This document shows positions 16,441 through 29,039 of a DNA stretch of 64,000 bases, piece after piece. Both the position numbers and the translations under genes were made by a program. The stretch spans positions 821,694 to 885,693 of the forward strand of contig CAADRB010000051.1 of NCBI GenBank assembly GCA_900708905.1, read 5' to 3'. Position 1 is the first letter of the stretch, and every line of letters begins with the position of its first letter. Below the pieces are notes generated by a model, which was not told where the DNA came from, did no database searches, and saw only the letters and a list, made by a program, of their open reading frames with translations. The DNA comes from Hymenolepis diminuta. Lineage: Eukaryota; Platyhelminthes; Cestoda; Cyclophyllidea; Hymenolepididae.

Positions 16441-17917
16441 TTGAGGCATTTAGATATCACTAAGTGAATTATATGCGTATCAACCAATTTCTACTTGACT
16501 GTCAAGAGGGGTATTTATCGAGATGGCATCGCTAACCTCTTTGAGTGTTGTTACAAAGCAACAAACCAAACCCATTAATTAAAAAGTGAACAAGTGGCAT
16601 TGAACTCAAATGAAGTCTTTTAGATGACCTGGCCTTTATTCTCGACTTCTACCATCCTTAATTAATCAAGCTTTATTATTTTAACGTTCCTCATGCTTGG
16701 ATGCTTTCCAATTTGGTTGCTTTGTCATAAGCCACTAAAGTCTTATCAAATTTAGAAGAGAAAGGATAAATAACTGTGATACTGAACACAGACAGTTAAA
16801 ATTCTCATGCTATCTGGTTACCGGAATGTAGATAGGACAGTCATAACCCCAAAAGGATGTAGACTTATTTACTATAAAATGTCAGAACTCCGAAAGATCC
16901 TTTTATTAGCAGACAAAGGGACACAAATCATATTTGGTCGCAGAGTGCTGTAAACGAAAACTGCTCGACTGTTTATACTAGTCAGTCACTGGAAAACAAA
17001 TTCGTTGATACATACTTAAAGTGATCTGAAAAGGCCTAAATGAAATATAAATCAAATATAAAAAAGTGTAAATAAACAAGTTAAGAATCATTTGAATAAA
17101 TGTCGATCTTGAAAACCATAAGCAAGCAATTGTCAGAACATACAAACTGCTATTTGTTTCATCGCATAGTACTTTACAGTAAAAAACCAAGTTAATTATG
17201 ATTTTCAAGTCTGTCAGAAGATAGAGTGTTTTAAAACTCGGATAATGCCGACAGATAAAGGAAGTAGCTATTTCTCTTAGTCATTTGTCAGATATACCGA
17301 TGGATATCGAACTCGTGACCTCTAATATAGCAGACTATATAGGATGATAGCCAAATTATTGGAATTAATATTGCCATTTAAAGCAGCCTTTTTTAAAAAT
17401 TTATCAGCTGAAATTATTGTATTATTACCGGTAGAGTGCTTAAATTCAATAACCACCAGTGTAGATAACTCGAGTGGTTAACTAAACTCTTTTACTTCAG
17501 GAAATTTTCACCTCAAAATAAGTTAGAAAAAATGTAAGAAAAGGCCGTAAAACCTTTATTAGGAAGAATGAGAGTTAGCAAGGAGAAAAGTGGTATCTGT
17601 TTAAGGTTTATGGTTAAAATTTAAGCACATGGTAATATATAAAGGCTGACGTTAGAGTGGTATTCGGTTAGATTACAGATAAAACATCAAGTCACCACAT
17701 ATGGTACCCAAACGTCAAGTAGGCAAAATAGCGTATATCGTTATAAAATGCTATTTTTATACTGTATTTTATCATGAAGTATCATCTGAATTCGTAAATA
17801 GCAACACAGGACAAAAAATTTTAAAAAATATCACTTTCCAAAAGAAACTAAAATCAGTTAAAAGTAAGTCCCGTAAATGAAGGAGTTCGAAAAGGGGTTG
17901 AGAGCAAAGTCGATGTA

Positions 17918-18060
17918 CTAAGTGTCTTGTTTTATTTGATTTTTGGAATCGGATTGATTCATATTTCAGAATTTAAATTTCACGATTCGTCACCTGGGTT
18001 ACTGAGCAAATTCTTGGCTAGTTGTCGGTATTGTCAACTCAAACCATTTTCCTCCATCCA
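17918..18060 (-). repeat. Dispersed repeat family E, 3' segment
   Basis: GTCTTGTTTTATTTGATTTT followed by TGGAATCGGATTG is the reverse complement of the end of the copy at 21,545 (CAATCCGAACCCAAAAATCA onward). Confidence 0.55.
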
Positions 18061-18579
18061 AGGGCTGATATCAATCAATATTTACTATCTTAACATATCT
18101 GAATTTGACAGGTAAAGTGTTTAACTTGGCAACACTCAATAAGCAGAGTTAACTCATGGTGAACATTATTCATAATAACATGAGAATACACCGTAAGCAA
18201 TAAATCGAGCATTATGAGTCTAACCTTTAATTGTTGAAGGAATTTTTTTCAAACTGTGTTACGTTTTAAAGTTTCCAGTAGAGTTATAACTATTTCAGTC
18301 TAACACGCCTAAATAATTTGTTTGACTCACTATATCCGGAAGAAAGGTTGTATTTTTCCTGTTTGAAAGTGACATTTCAAAAAATTCTCCGTTTACCTTT
18401 CTAAAATACAACATATCAATTTACGAAAGATGATATTATCAATAGTTTAAAATCAAATAGTCAACAAAAAATTAAGTTAATTAATTAATATTCGAAATTT
18501 TGTTTTTCGTAGTAAAATGTGGCCAATTTTAAATGCCTACTTCCAATATTTCAACAGGCAATGCAGGCTAAAGTAGGAA

Positions 18580-18620
18580 CCAATGGGAAAGTAATTTAAT
18601 AAGAGAAAGAGAACCAATCA
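18580..18620 (+). promoter_or_regulatory. Candidate promoter: two CCAAT boxes
   Basis: AACCAATGGG (CCAAT 18,580-18,584) and AACCAATCAT (18,614-18,618), same orientation, 34 bp apart, about 80-115 bp upstream of an ATG with a strong downstream donor. Spacing near three helical turns is typical of NF-Y arrays. No expression evidence. Confidence 0.35.
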
Positions 18621-18697
18621 TAAGCGCAGCGATGTGTCATGCGGTAGTGTGGACTGAAGCTATTTTTAGAAACAAAGAATAGTCATTGCCGTAGACC

Positions 18698-18777
18698 ATG
18701 CTTTTCCTGCGTTTCTTCACTTTGGAGTATTTGAGGCATCTAATGAGCATTATCAGAACAGATGAAAGCCCACTTAC
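18698..18777 (+). CDS. Candidate first coding exon of an unknown gene
   Basis: ATG at 18,698 opens 26 codons (starting MLFLRFFTLEYLRHLMS) that end in a consensus donor, AC followed by GTAAGT at 18,778. The frame has no stop and the region is less AT-rich than its surroundings. The two CCAAT boxes upstream make a promoter plausible. The N-terminus is hydrophobic/basic, as in a mitochondrial presequence or membrane anchor, but no family is recognised and no downstream exon was identified, so this may be chance. Confidence 0.25.
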
Positions 18778-18783
18778 GTAAGT

Positions 18784-20570
18784 AGCCTATTAAAACATTT
18801 CGTTAATTATTTTGCATAAATATTGTTATTAAATTAATAGCACTAATATTATAGATTATTTCGAAGTGTATTAACGTTCTTCACAATTTTATAAGAGAAT
18901 AGCTGCATTTATTCGTTTTCTTGAATAATATTCTTTGTTGGTTAACAGAAAACACACATTTCTATAATCTAAATATCTGTAATTTGGGGTAAATTTACTA
19001 CAATCAATTATCCGTTGTCAAAAGTGAATCCTGAATTTTGCACACTTGAGAATAATCGAATATATTTTTATAATAATCTTTTCTCGATAGTCTTTTCGCT
19101 CAAGTAGTTTGTTTTTTTTTTCCAAATGCACAATTAATCATTCTTTGTTTAGCGTTCGTGGCTTTTGTACTTTATAGTAAGTAGTTTCCATGACCTGATT
19201 ATGGGACAAATTGGTGAGTGATTTTTGAATTTTGCATATCCCATAGCCCATTCGGGAATGTCGATTCTATTTTTAGTAACCACAATTTTAACTTCTGCAA
19301 TTAGCAAAGAAATTTATTGCTTAGGTTACCGCGATTAGAATTCTATTTGATTAGTGTCGCTGGAAACTTTAATTGGGGTAAAGACATTTTTATAGTTTGA
19401 TTTCATGACTACTTTAATCGAAATTAATCATTGACCGCCCTTGCAAGACTGCGCAAGACTATTCGTCATCCTAGCGTTGTCATTGGTAACTGCTAGATAA
19501 CCTGAACCAATAATTGTAGCGCATCTTACGCATTGTGACTTAATTGGCTAGCGAGTGTATTATTTTCTCCGGACAGATTATTCGTCATCAGACCTACTTA
19601 ATTTAGTAACTAAAGTACGCGTGATTTTGACAGAATGAAAGCGAAGTTGTTATCTAGGCCAGCTATTTTAACTGATTTGTTTTTGACGTGCTTTATTTCC
19701 GAATTTATTTATAACCATTTCACACGCTAAGGAAAAAAAATTACTGTCATTTTTTAGAACTCTATAAATATTTTGAAACATATTTAAATCAAACTTTTAG
19801 TGACATTAAACTTAAAAAAACGAACAAAGTAAACAAATAAATGTTGGCTGATAATTTTATTAGGCGAAGACCGCTGATCTCACTAACTCTTTTTTGGATT
19901 AAAATACTACTTAAATGAAAATGAGGAATATATTCGCTCCTCTCGCATTTAAGAGTGCCGCTCTGATGAAATTGAAAATATTTTGGGGCAATGAAATGTA
20001 ATTGTGTATTTTTGCTACTTAAGTAGCATCCTTTCGTCTGTTTGAAAAAATAGTTCGATTTGGTAAAATTTACACATTAAGTAGTTGTTATCAAGATGAT
20101 CAAACATGAATTCCAATAATCTAAGCAAAATTTATAGCCTTGACGGGGTCGTAACAATTATTTAATTTGAAAAGTCACCTTAATTAACAAAAGCATAAAA
20201 GTGTTTTGTTGATATGGATTGATAATATAGCTATAACATTGAGATTTTAGGCTAAATTTCTGTTGCGTTCATAAAATTTTAAATAAAAGGTTTTGACGGG
20301 TTATGCCAGCTATCATAAGTCAATATAATCATATAGGTTGATAGTATCCTGCAATTTTGTCTGTTAGGAGAAAAATCTCTCCGGTTTTTATCAACTAACT
20401 ATAATTCTAAAATACATCTGAAAAAGCGAAATACTAAAATTGTCCCACGGGATGAGACGAGAAGTCGAATAGGAGGTCAAAATGCAGTGAATTTTGAACA
20501 GTTTTGGAACTCTTTGAATTTCTTTACTTTCTCGTATGGGCATTATCAATTTGCAATGCCATAATGTTTC
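18784..20570. other. AT-rich non-coding stretch with a CCAAT-rich island
   Basis: No gene recognised. The 19,440-19,640 section is richer in CpG and holds TCATTGGTAAC, GAACCAATAATT and TTAATTGGCTAGCGAG. It shares GTAGCGC...ACGCAT...TGTGA...ATTGGCT spacing with the island at 24,560-24,660, so the two may be related promoter-like sequences. Confidence 0.4.
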
Positions 20571-20574
20571 AACG

Positions 20575-20675
20575 TTCAATTTTCACGATCTAATCCCTGG
20601 CTTTCTGGGTGAATTCATGTCCGCAACACTCAAAGCTGACTGATCAGTTGATTGAAAAGAATGGTTTTTCACGTC
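20575..20675 (-). repeat. Dispersed repeat family E copy
   Basis: Reads (reverse complement) GTTGCGGACATGAATTCACC, CAGAAAGCCAGGGATTAGAT, the best-preserved core of the family. Confidence 0.6.
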
Positions 20676-21544
20676 AATTGAATCCCTTTTTATCTTCTCA
20701 CAGCCATGAGCGGACTTCTGTCAATTCACACTATATCCCTTTACCGATCGTTATATACTTAATAGGTGTGCTAAGTCTGCTAATTTTTGAGCTCTCTCCC
20801 TCTTGAAATTACTAAATACATATATTTGTTTCGGTTTGATCCCAATTATATCCTCAGTATAACTGAAAATTTATGAAATAAGTCGAAAAATGCTGGGCAG
20901 TAATATTGATATTAATGAAAAATAAAAATAAATTTGAAGTGGAAGAGAATTTTCAGTTTTTTTATTAGAAAACAATGACTTTGATGAAATTCGTTTATCT
21001 TAATTGCATGGTTACTAAAATAGCTAATATTAGCAGTCAAATGCATTAATGTAAACAAAGACAGAATTATTCATAATAGGACGAGACAGCAATAATCCTG
21101 AAATGAGTATTACCATGATTGCCATAACGACAATGGTTTCTTTTAGTATACATTCAGAGTTTACCAATTCGATTTTCTGGACAATAATCTTCCTGCGTAC
21201 TTTTTGACTCCGAAAACACAGTTAAAAATATTTTTTCTAAAAGCTGAAGTTTCTTAAATCGTTTTTATGGAACCCAAGAGGGAATATTTTATTTCGGTGG
21301 CCGATGTTCCCTGTTCGTTTTTTTGACTCTCAATTACTTATTCATAATTTTAGGCGACCCTAACAAATTGGCCACCCGTTTGATTTTAAAAATATTTGCT
21401 TTCCTAATTATGAGCTTTTAACTATTAGCACAAAAAATGAATTCAAATTAGGGAATTATAGCAATTTCATATAGTCTACGTTAAGAGTATAAGCTGCTGA
21501 CTATCATGCGTAATCATTTTATCTTCTCAACCTTGAAAGAAAAA

Positions 21545-21790
21545 GACGAATTGAAGTGATATGACCAACCCTTTATCACTAAAAATGGTCAATAGGCACT
21601 GATCATGGTTGACAAAAGTTTACTTCAATCACGGGGACGAGTCGTTGGACGTGAATTTTGGAACGAGAACTACTCGTTCGGTGAATAGGGTACAATCCGA
21701 ACCCAAAAATCAAATAAAGTAAGACCCTTTGATACCTTGATATTGCTCCCAGCACCTTCTTCATCCTCTCTCCTTTATCATCTATTGAAC
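21545..21790 (+). repeat. Dispersed repeat family E, long copy
   Basis: Contains GATATGACCAACCCTTTATC, ACGAGTCGTTGGACGTGAAT and AATAAAGTAAGACCCTTTGA. The last string recurs with few changes near 42,390, 34,540, 41,630 and 63,950. Confidence 0.65.
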
Positions 21791-22149
21791 TTTCAGTCAA
21801 CCCATTTCAGTTGCTTCTCATAACTAATATTATGTATTTTTTGTATTACTGTGGTTAATTATAATTACGAGAGATGATTTCATTTAATTTCGTAACCACA
21901 TCCTATAAAAATCTATTAACGATACCTACTGAAAAGGCAAATCATCCTGCTGACATATGATATCAATGTGATTTTCGGGTTTATATTACCTTTAAGGTCT
22001 GATAATTAACTGTAATCTCGTACTAATGTTCGACGTATATATGATAATATGTCAACTTATTTATAAAGCTTGCATTATTATATGATTTTTGACGTAGCAT
22101 ATGAATTGCGGAAAGGATAGGGAGAATTTTCCGCAGGTAAATAGAATTT

Positions 22150-24555
22150 TACTTCTTCGTTATTCTGTTCAAAAATATATGGTTTCTTACAGCCTTCTCA
22201 ATTAGTCTGCTGAAGAGATTTTCATTGAATGTGGTGACAAATTCTAGATGACACTCATATTTGTGGCTTTTTAATTGTCCCCGTTTTTTTATCTTAAATA
22301 ATCCGAAGATTGGATAATTAAAGTCCCTGTTGCTCGTTACACCTTTGAAACAGGGATTTGCACGATAGTGCAAGAGTATCGCTTTTTTTCCTTGAACAGT
22401 TGCATACAATTGACAGTCTTGATTTCATTGTTTTTATTCGAATTCCGTTGAGGTAGGGGTTTAAACTTGTACAGACGGTGATCAAAATTTTTGGCTGTCT
22501 GAAGCAGCTTTGTTTTAGCCAGCCAAGCCAAGGAATTCCTTGTGCTCTTGATCGAATTTCCTTAGCCTTGACTTGTATAAAATTCCTTTTAGTTATCTTT
22601 GAAACTCGATGGCTCAAAATAAGTCTCAAAGTATAAAAGAAAGGGTGACCTTCTATAGATGTATCCGCAAAAAGAAAACGAATGGGTTGGTTGTGAAAGC
22701 GGACATTTTGAGCAGTCTTAACTTAATAGTCTTCAAAACACATCACAAACTCCCAAATTCAACAACTGTTTCCAGTCAAATATTTATAACCAAGAAAGTC
22801 TAAAGGCGCTAATTGCAACTTGAGGTCAAACATTAGTACTCCTTCTTCTCGCTTTGTTAACTTTGATATCTAAATTTGTAGGTTATTGCTTAACTTGCAT
22901 CATGGATAGAATTATTATTCAGCAATATTATCACTAAGACTTATGTGTTAGTAGGGCAGAAAACTTTTCCCGACTCTGGGATTAGAAATGGCTATCATTC
23001 ACTGCCAATCTGATCCAATTTTTACCCTTCCTATAGGACATATAAAATATTTAAATCTTTCCTAAAACTGTTCTTTGTAGAAGGCAGAGCAAGATTTGAA
23101 CGGAAGAGAAGATAGTGAATTGAGAGTTAGTGTTAAAGAGGGATTGAATATGCGCACCCTCAGTGACATAAGCTTTTGAAAATGAAATCGTGATGTGACG
23201 GCACTGGAGTATCAATCACTGCGAACTCAAAAGTGAAATACCAAATGGCAGTCTCTATTTTTCAGCAGATGGACACGATGAAAGCTATATGAAGAGGGGC
23301 TGACTAAGAAATTGTATGTAATTATGCAATCCAGAATTTCCATAAGCATTGGAAGTTAGTGAAAACATTGGATTCGAATAGTCGGTTTTTAAATTTGGAA
23401 AGCGGTCGACCTGACCATCCTGTAGTGAATCAGGTTGTTACATTTTCATCAAACTAAAATTTTCATTCACATTTCCGAAATTATTTTGTGAAAATTTTCA
23501 TCTACATTTCTAAAGCAAATATATTTTCACTTTTATCTTCCTTTTAAATATTTCCCAATGTTCTCATTATGAGCCAACGGACCTTAAAAGAAAAAATATT
23601 TTGCTATTCTTTGGTTTGAAGGCAAGCTTAGAATAAAATTGATAAAAGGCGTTAATTTGCCGCCAGAAAGAATTGCCAGCGTATTTCGGTTGTTCGTTTT
23701 CTTCCGAAATTTCCTACACTATGCTTTAGGGTTTTCTGAAAAATCATCATCAATTGGAATCTTCTAATATTTTATTCATTTTTTTATTATTCAGCCAATT
23801 TGACAAAAGGTCGTTTACATGTTTAATGGGGAAAGGAGAAAGTCAAATTAGTGGATTTCATGCTTGGAACCAAGATTTATGTTTTGCCTTAATTGAGGTT
23901 ACGGTTTCTTTAACACTTTGAAAATTTCTTTATTATTTTGAAGGTTTGAGGTATGAACTTACCTTACCGACAGTTGAGGAAAAATCGTAGTTCATGGTTT
24001 TCAGAAGCGAAAGTTTGCAGTCTTGTATTTTAAAAATCTTATCTTGTTCTAATTTGGCCAAACGTAGAAGAAGGCGCCAACCCGAATTAATAAAGTCTGA
24101 TCAAACAAGATAGGTGGTACCACTACGCCCATTATCTGAGTTACAAAGTATTTAGATTGCAAGCTAGCAAGATCTTTCCTTCTTATGACAGAGGTAGCAT
24201 AGACCACTAGAGTTCAATCAAAGTGAACTCTAATTTTTTCATTTTATTTTATTGAATACTCCTCAAGTTTTTACCAGAGCCGCACTCCCACGTTTGTTTG
24301 AAAGTCATTCAATTTGCTTGAATTCGATCTATTAACTTTTTCTTAATTATAATATACAGTCTTAAGGTTAAATAGAAATTTACACGAATGATTATGAACA
24401 TGTAAAATTTATTTGCCTAAATTTGCGAAAATTTTTATATTTAAATTTGTATCCAAACAGATTGGTTGAAATTTTGTCAGCCGGATATATGTGTTTTTGT
24501 TCTTTTAACCGAGATTAAACGTATATTAGACAATAGAAAATACATAATTGACATT
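22150..24555. other. No recognised gene
   Basis: Overlapping open frames of 64-103 codons at 22,150-22,800 on both strands show no family-like motif, no start context and no splice support. The remainder is AT-rich. Confidence 0.45.
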
Positions 24556-24568
24556 CTGCATTAATTTC

Positions 24569-24680
24569 ATTGGCTCAAGTGGTGTAGCGCGCATATCTCA
24601 TTGGCTCGCCAACTAATGCAGTCACGCATACTTGTGATTGGCTGTCGCGAACGAAAGGCGCATCGAGAATCCTATATAAG
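24569..24680 (+). promoter_or_regulatory. Candidate TATA plus triple ATTGG (NF-Y-like) promoter
   Basis: Three ATTGG pentamers in one orientation (24,569; 24,600; 24,637) are followed by a TATATAAG box at 24,673-24,680, all in a CpG-containing island inside AT-rich DNA. The geometry (CCAAT boxes 35-105 bp upstream of TATA) is that of a canonical pol II promoter, predicting a start near 24,705. A further CCAAT lies at about 24,829, downstream. Confidence 0.5.
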
Positions 24681-24725
24681 CTGTGAACTTTATGCAAGGA
24701 CGAGAAAGTGCAGAATATGATTAAA

Positions 24726-24760
24726 TGTCAGCACCTGACTACCCTCACCCGTTGTTCAAG
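24726..24760 (+). CDS. Candidate short first coding exon after the TATA box
   Basis: ATG at 24,726 gives MSAPDYPHPLFK and then runs into AAG followed by GTGGGT, an acceptable donor. The position about 20 bases after the predicted transcription start suits a first exon with a short leader. The same bases also form part of a predicted RNA fold (24,738-24,816), so an untranslated structured RNA is an equally open reading. No second exon found. Confidence 0.28.
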
Positions 24761-24816
24761 GTGGGTTCGTCGTAGCACTCCAATGCTAATGTCTTTGTAC
24801 TACTGGCGAGGGTAGT
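24738..24816 (+). ncRNA. Possible structured RNA (three-way junction)
   Basis: A perfect 9-bp stem, ACTACCCTC with GAGGGTAGT, closes a region that can form two inner hairpins: ACCC/GGGT with a 12-nt loop, and TAGCA/TGCTA with a 6-nt loop. It sits 58 bases after a TATA box. It matches no snRNA, spliced leader, microRNA or ribozyme I know. Such stems also arise by chance, and the overlapping exon reading competes. Confidence 0.25.
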
Positions 24817-24849
24817 TGAGGGCTCGACCAATCAGCGTTCAGCATTCTC

Positions 24850-27800
24850 ATTTTTCTCAATTTACATTTGTGTATTTTTATTATTTTTATATTCATTTAC
24901 AAGGTCTTTGAATATTTCTTCTTTTTTGCACCTTCTAAAACTGTATACCACAGTTTTTGATAAAAGTAGATTGACACTTATGTTAAATCTCCTCTACGTT
25001 GTATAACTTTTAATTTTCCAGCTATATAACAAGTTACTTATTAATCCATTTTCTAGGTCCGTCGAGTCTTGCAGAAAAGTATTTTATTACGATAAAAATT
25101 GTGCTGAATTTGTAAAAATATTTCCAAATATAAATTTATGTAATAATTGTACAGCTATTTAAAACAAATTGGTTTTTTAAGGCTGTTAAAAGTGAAATAA
25201 ACTAAGTAATGAAAATAATGAAAATCACTGGCTCAGTATATTTAGGAAAGAAATAGTAAGATTTCACTGCAATTTCTGTAAGTCTCGTAATGTTTGCTAA
25301 AAAAACGTATAAGAAAATACAATAATGATGTATTTAATTTCTGTCTATGTCTGTTCACGGCCGTAAGAAGACACAAAATGAATCGAGTTGGCATGAACAA
25401 CAATCTAGGTAATTCAACAAGCCTTGAATAATGAGGTCCAAAATTTAGCTGGTCTTCAAAATGAAATATCTCCCAGGATTAGTTCTACTTTTATAAGAAT
25501 TTTTTTTGTATTAATTTATTGACCTCTATGTCTACTTGAGTATTTAAAATGTAAGTACTGGATACAAACTGGTGAGTTTTGCATGCAGGTTTAATGGGAA
25601 AGAATCTGTCTCTGAATGAAAATCGACACCCCTAAGCAAGGCTCTTCTTCTATTGATTAGCTGATTAATATTTCACTTATTTCAATCCCAGCAATTAAGA
25701 ATTATATATTTCTCAGAATGTGTATACTTTTTAATTACTTTTTGCTTTTGAAACACTTTATTTTACGAAAATACAAGATTAATTTCTTAGATTTACCTTC
25801 GGATATCGCATCATTCATAATTCGAAATTTTACAGCGAGAATTTTATCAGAAAATATTTAATAAAGGCATTTTTTCATTTAATCTATTTTATGCCTCATT
25901 TAACGGTTCTACTTATTATCTATTCAGTGCAAATATTTTGGATGCCTATTTGGTGGGTGCCTACTAGTTAAGATCTAATGTTTAACTTTTTCAGATATCA
26001 AAAGGGAACATTTGAAAAACACTTCTAGTATTTATTTCACTATCATCTTTGTCATAGCAACTTCGATAAAAAGTAAAGAAGAGGACTGAATTTCGAAATA
26101 GCACCAACCAAAATCTATCTCATCTGAATTAAGAAAATGAAAATAATCTCATTGACAAAATCAATCTAATTCACTATTTTAACGAATGTCCGTCGGCTCA
26201 GTGTTGCTCTTGGTTGCCTTTTAAAAATGTCAGTCTAACCTTTTCAAATGCAGTTCTGCAATTATACGTTTTGAAGAGGTGTATTAAGTCTCTGTGGATG
26301 AATCTCGTTAGGGTGCTTGTCTCTCGTGGTCAGGATTGAATACTATGAATGGCCCCGTTAGGAATTTCAAACGAATTGATGACAAATATTCTCGTTAATA
26401 AGCATTATCCTCAGTGAAGTTTAAGGCCAATATTATAAAACATGTGATTGTTAAATTTAAATATTCTTTCGAAACAAATCGGTAAATTCGTTAATGAGGG
26501 TATTTGACTATGTCCATTCAATCGTTTCTAAGATCTGACTATAGCATGATGTTTAACATTTTCTGTTGAAAAGTAGGCGGATTTTGAAATTACGATGTTT
26601 TGGTTCATAAGCCAATAATTTTTCGTATAATCCAAGTTGTGGTTGGTGCCGATTTGTCCGTAATGCCTTCTTGAGCATTTAGAGTGGTCAGATTAGCTAA
26701 AACTAAGCCATCAAGAAGTCTATTTGACGAGGAGTGTTGATTCGTATTTATTTGTATTTTCGTATAAGGCTTACACCAAGAATTAATCAAGTTTTAAAGA
26801 TTGGGGTGGTGTCACTTCCATATTTGGAGGTACTGAGTCTATTATTGGCATAAGCCACGATTTATAGTTAATACATCTTGTCTTTTAATGGTGAAGATAC
26901 TGACATAAATAGATTTTAAGTACTAACTTTCTCATCAGGATTCACATTTGCTTTACTTTGCATTAGATCGTAGATTGCCATTCGAAGTAGATTTTTCATG
27001 TATACATTCATTCTTCCATTCGTTTTGTATTCCCATTATATTTAAAAATCGTATTTTAAGATTGAGCGAGTACAACAGCTAATTATACCTTTCAAAATAG
27101 ACAGGTGAAATCGAATTACTATCCAGTTCTGACAACTTTCCCTGCTATTACTCACAACCGTACATGAGCATTTCTTCTAATAGGAAAATGGCTTATTTCA
27201 GTCTGTTGCTACAGTATAAACGAAATAAATTGCGCTGGTCCACAGTGAACTTAAATTAACTTAATTACTTTGTATGTTAATCAAATTATGAGGGAAATAC
27301 AGTCAGCATTCGCTGTCAGTATGTCAGCTTTTTGTGCCACAATGTTTTAACTATTTTGGGAGCAGAAAAATCACATCTATCTGGCTTCGATGGAATGCAT
27401 CAAATTTCCTTGCAATTTAAGTCGAAGCAGATTTGTAAATTTGTGTGCTTTTAATGACGGCCGAATCGACTCAAAGAAAAATAATTATCAGAGTGATTTC
27501 AATGTTGCATACGCCAAAACTTAATGGAACGAAAAGGACGGAAAAAGTTCTCCAAGACTGGGTATTAAGCAAGCAATAACAACTGATTTCAAATCATACT
27601 ATTGTATTTGTACTTGTCTGTTTGTAATTTAGCCTTAACCTGTAAAGATAAGTGTCCTAATTAAACCACCTAATTGTTTCTAGTATTCGTGGTGCAGGTA
27701 AGTCTCGTTCATCATTTAAAGTATACTAAACGAAAACATTTCTCAGTACTCATTTTGAGCCAAACGAATATATTCGGCGGAGAGAAATTCAGAGTCTGTC

Positions 27801-27970
27801 ATCGCTGTCATTAAATATTTTTCAATGTGAATGAATTCTTGTTTTGGAGTAACAAGAAACGAGGTCATCAATATAGGAGTTAAGACTAATAGCTGTCGTT
27901 GTGCAGATGTGTGACTGCTTACAGGGTCGCCAAATTGTAGGAATTAATGATCCAGAACCAGAACCAGATC
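24850..27970. other. AT-rich stretch, no recognised gene
   Basis: No exon or repeat boundary could be supported. A 61-codon - strand frame at 26,605-26,790 has protein-like content (segment LDGLVLANLTTLNAQEG), vaguely like retroelement endonuclease relics, but there is no catalytic motif, so it is not called. Confidence 0.4.
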
Positions 27971-27980
27971 GAAGAAACTA

Positions 27981-28320
27981 AGACTGCAGTTAGCAGTTAA
28001 CAACAGTTTCAAAACGTGGAACACAAAGAGTTGTGTAAGCCACAGTGTATTGAATAAACCACGATGATGAATTGAGAGGGTGAGAGAGATGAGAGAGAAT
28101 CGTGCAATCAGATAAAATGACAAGCGTGAGTCTGCGTTTATATGAGTCACTTGGGTAAGGACACGCGTGAGGGCATAAGTGCAGATGTACTTTTAGATGA
28201 AGCAGGACAGTTATAGAAAAAAAGAAGAATCGACAAGCGTGTTTATTCATGACAGATAGGGTTTGAGTTATAGGGACAGAGAATATGACAGCGTAATTTT
28301 GGACAATGCCTAGAGTAAAT
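27981..28320 (+). repeat. Dispersed repeat family A, copy 2
   Basis: Shares GCAGTTAGCAGTTAACAACA, TATGAGTCACTTGGGTAAGG, CACGCGTGAGG and CATGACAGATAGGGT with copy 1, in the same order and orientation. The last 60 bp of copy 1 are shortened. Confidence 0.75.
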
Positions 28321-28707
28321 GAGGATGTACCAAAACAGAGAATAACTAATAAATCGATTGAACTTCAGTCGATTGGTGTCGAATAGAACAAAGTAAAAGA
28401 TCCCCTGAGCAATAAAGAAATATTTGATATAGAGAATATAAAAGGGTACATATAATACGGTCTCCTCCTCGTTTTTATATGTCTTGAATGTCGGAGAAGT
28501 AACGAACAAAGAAGTAAAAGAATTACAGAATAGACATTGCCTTATACCGACTTTCTGTTTTAAGGTATGTCAAAAAGTTGCGTAACAAACAGCTCAGATG
28601 GATCAACTGATCAGAAAGATTTTAGCACTGCCTATATGAAGACTATCGCCAAGTGAATTATGCCCTCTATGAGAACTTCGAAAACTCACTTGTTAGAACT
28701 CCCGATC

Positions 28708-29028
28708 GAATATTTTCGGTGCATCCGATCGCGTACGCTAGGAGTGCACTCGGTGCACCGTAAGTTCGTCTCTCATGTAATGAAATATTGATTACTGGAC
28801 TTCTATGCCCAGGCTCGACATTGGTCCACTAATAGGAAAATAGATGTACTTATACAGAAGTTGATTAGGAATAAATGATTAGTGGACTGATTGACCGATA
28901 CAGGCAGCGACGATATCTTCGTTGGTAATCTTTCATATCTAAGTCTGAGCGCCGGAACCCAAAGGATGAACTTACGAGTACACTGCGTGTACTCTAAGAG
29001 TACTCATTCGAATGTGCCGAAAGCATTC
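28708..29028. mobile_element. Fold-back (MITE-like) element with about 64-bp inverted repeats
   Basis: The left arm 28,708-28,770 (GAATATTTTCGGTGCATCCG ... GTAAGTTCGT) matches the reverse complement of the right arm 28,965-29,028 (GAATGCTTTCGGCACATTCG ... GTAAGTTCAT) over most positions. The arms flank about 194 bp of unrelated spacer. No open frame is present, so a non-autonomous DNA element or a snap-back repeat is likely. Target duplications could not be fixed because the outer ends decay gradually. Confidence 0.5.
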
Positions 29029-29039
29029 TAATAGGCTTC

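Noticed and set aside
19960..19985. CTGATGA followed by GAAA, suggestive of a hammerhead ribozyme core
   Set aside because: No stem II between the two boxes and no closing stems I/III.
22149..22803. Cluster of overlapping frames of up to 103 codons on both strands
   Set aside because: No recognisable domain, no acceptor/donor support, frames conflict with each other.
24738..24816. Structured region tested as U1, U2, U4, U5, U6, U12, spliced leader, or let-7/miR-71-type precursor
   Set aside because: None of the diagnostic sequences of those RNAs is present; kept only as an unknown fold.
26605..26790. 61-codon - frame resembling a retroelement endonuclease scrap
   Set aside because: Resemblance rests on a few residues; no catalytic motif visible.
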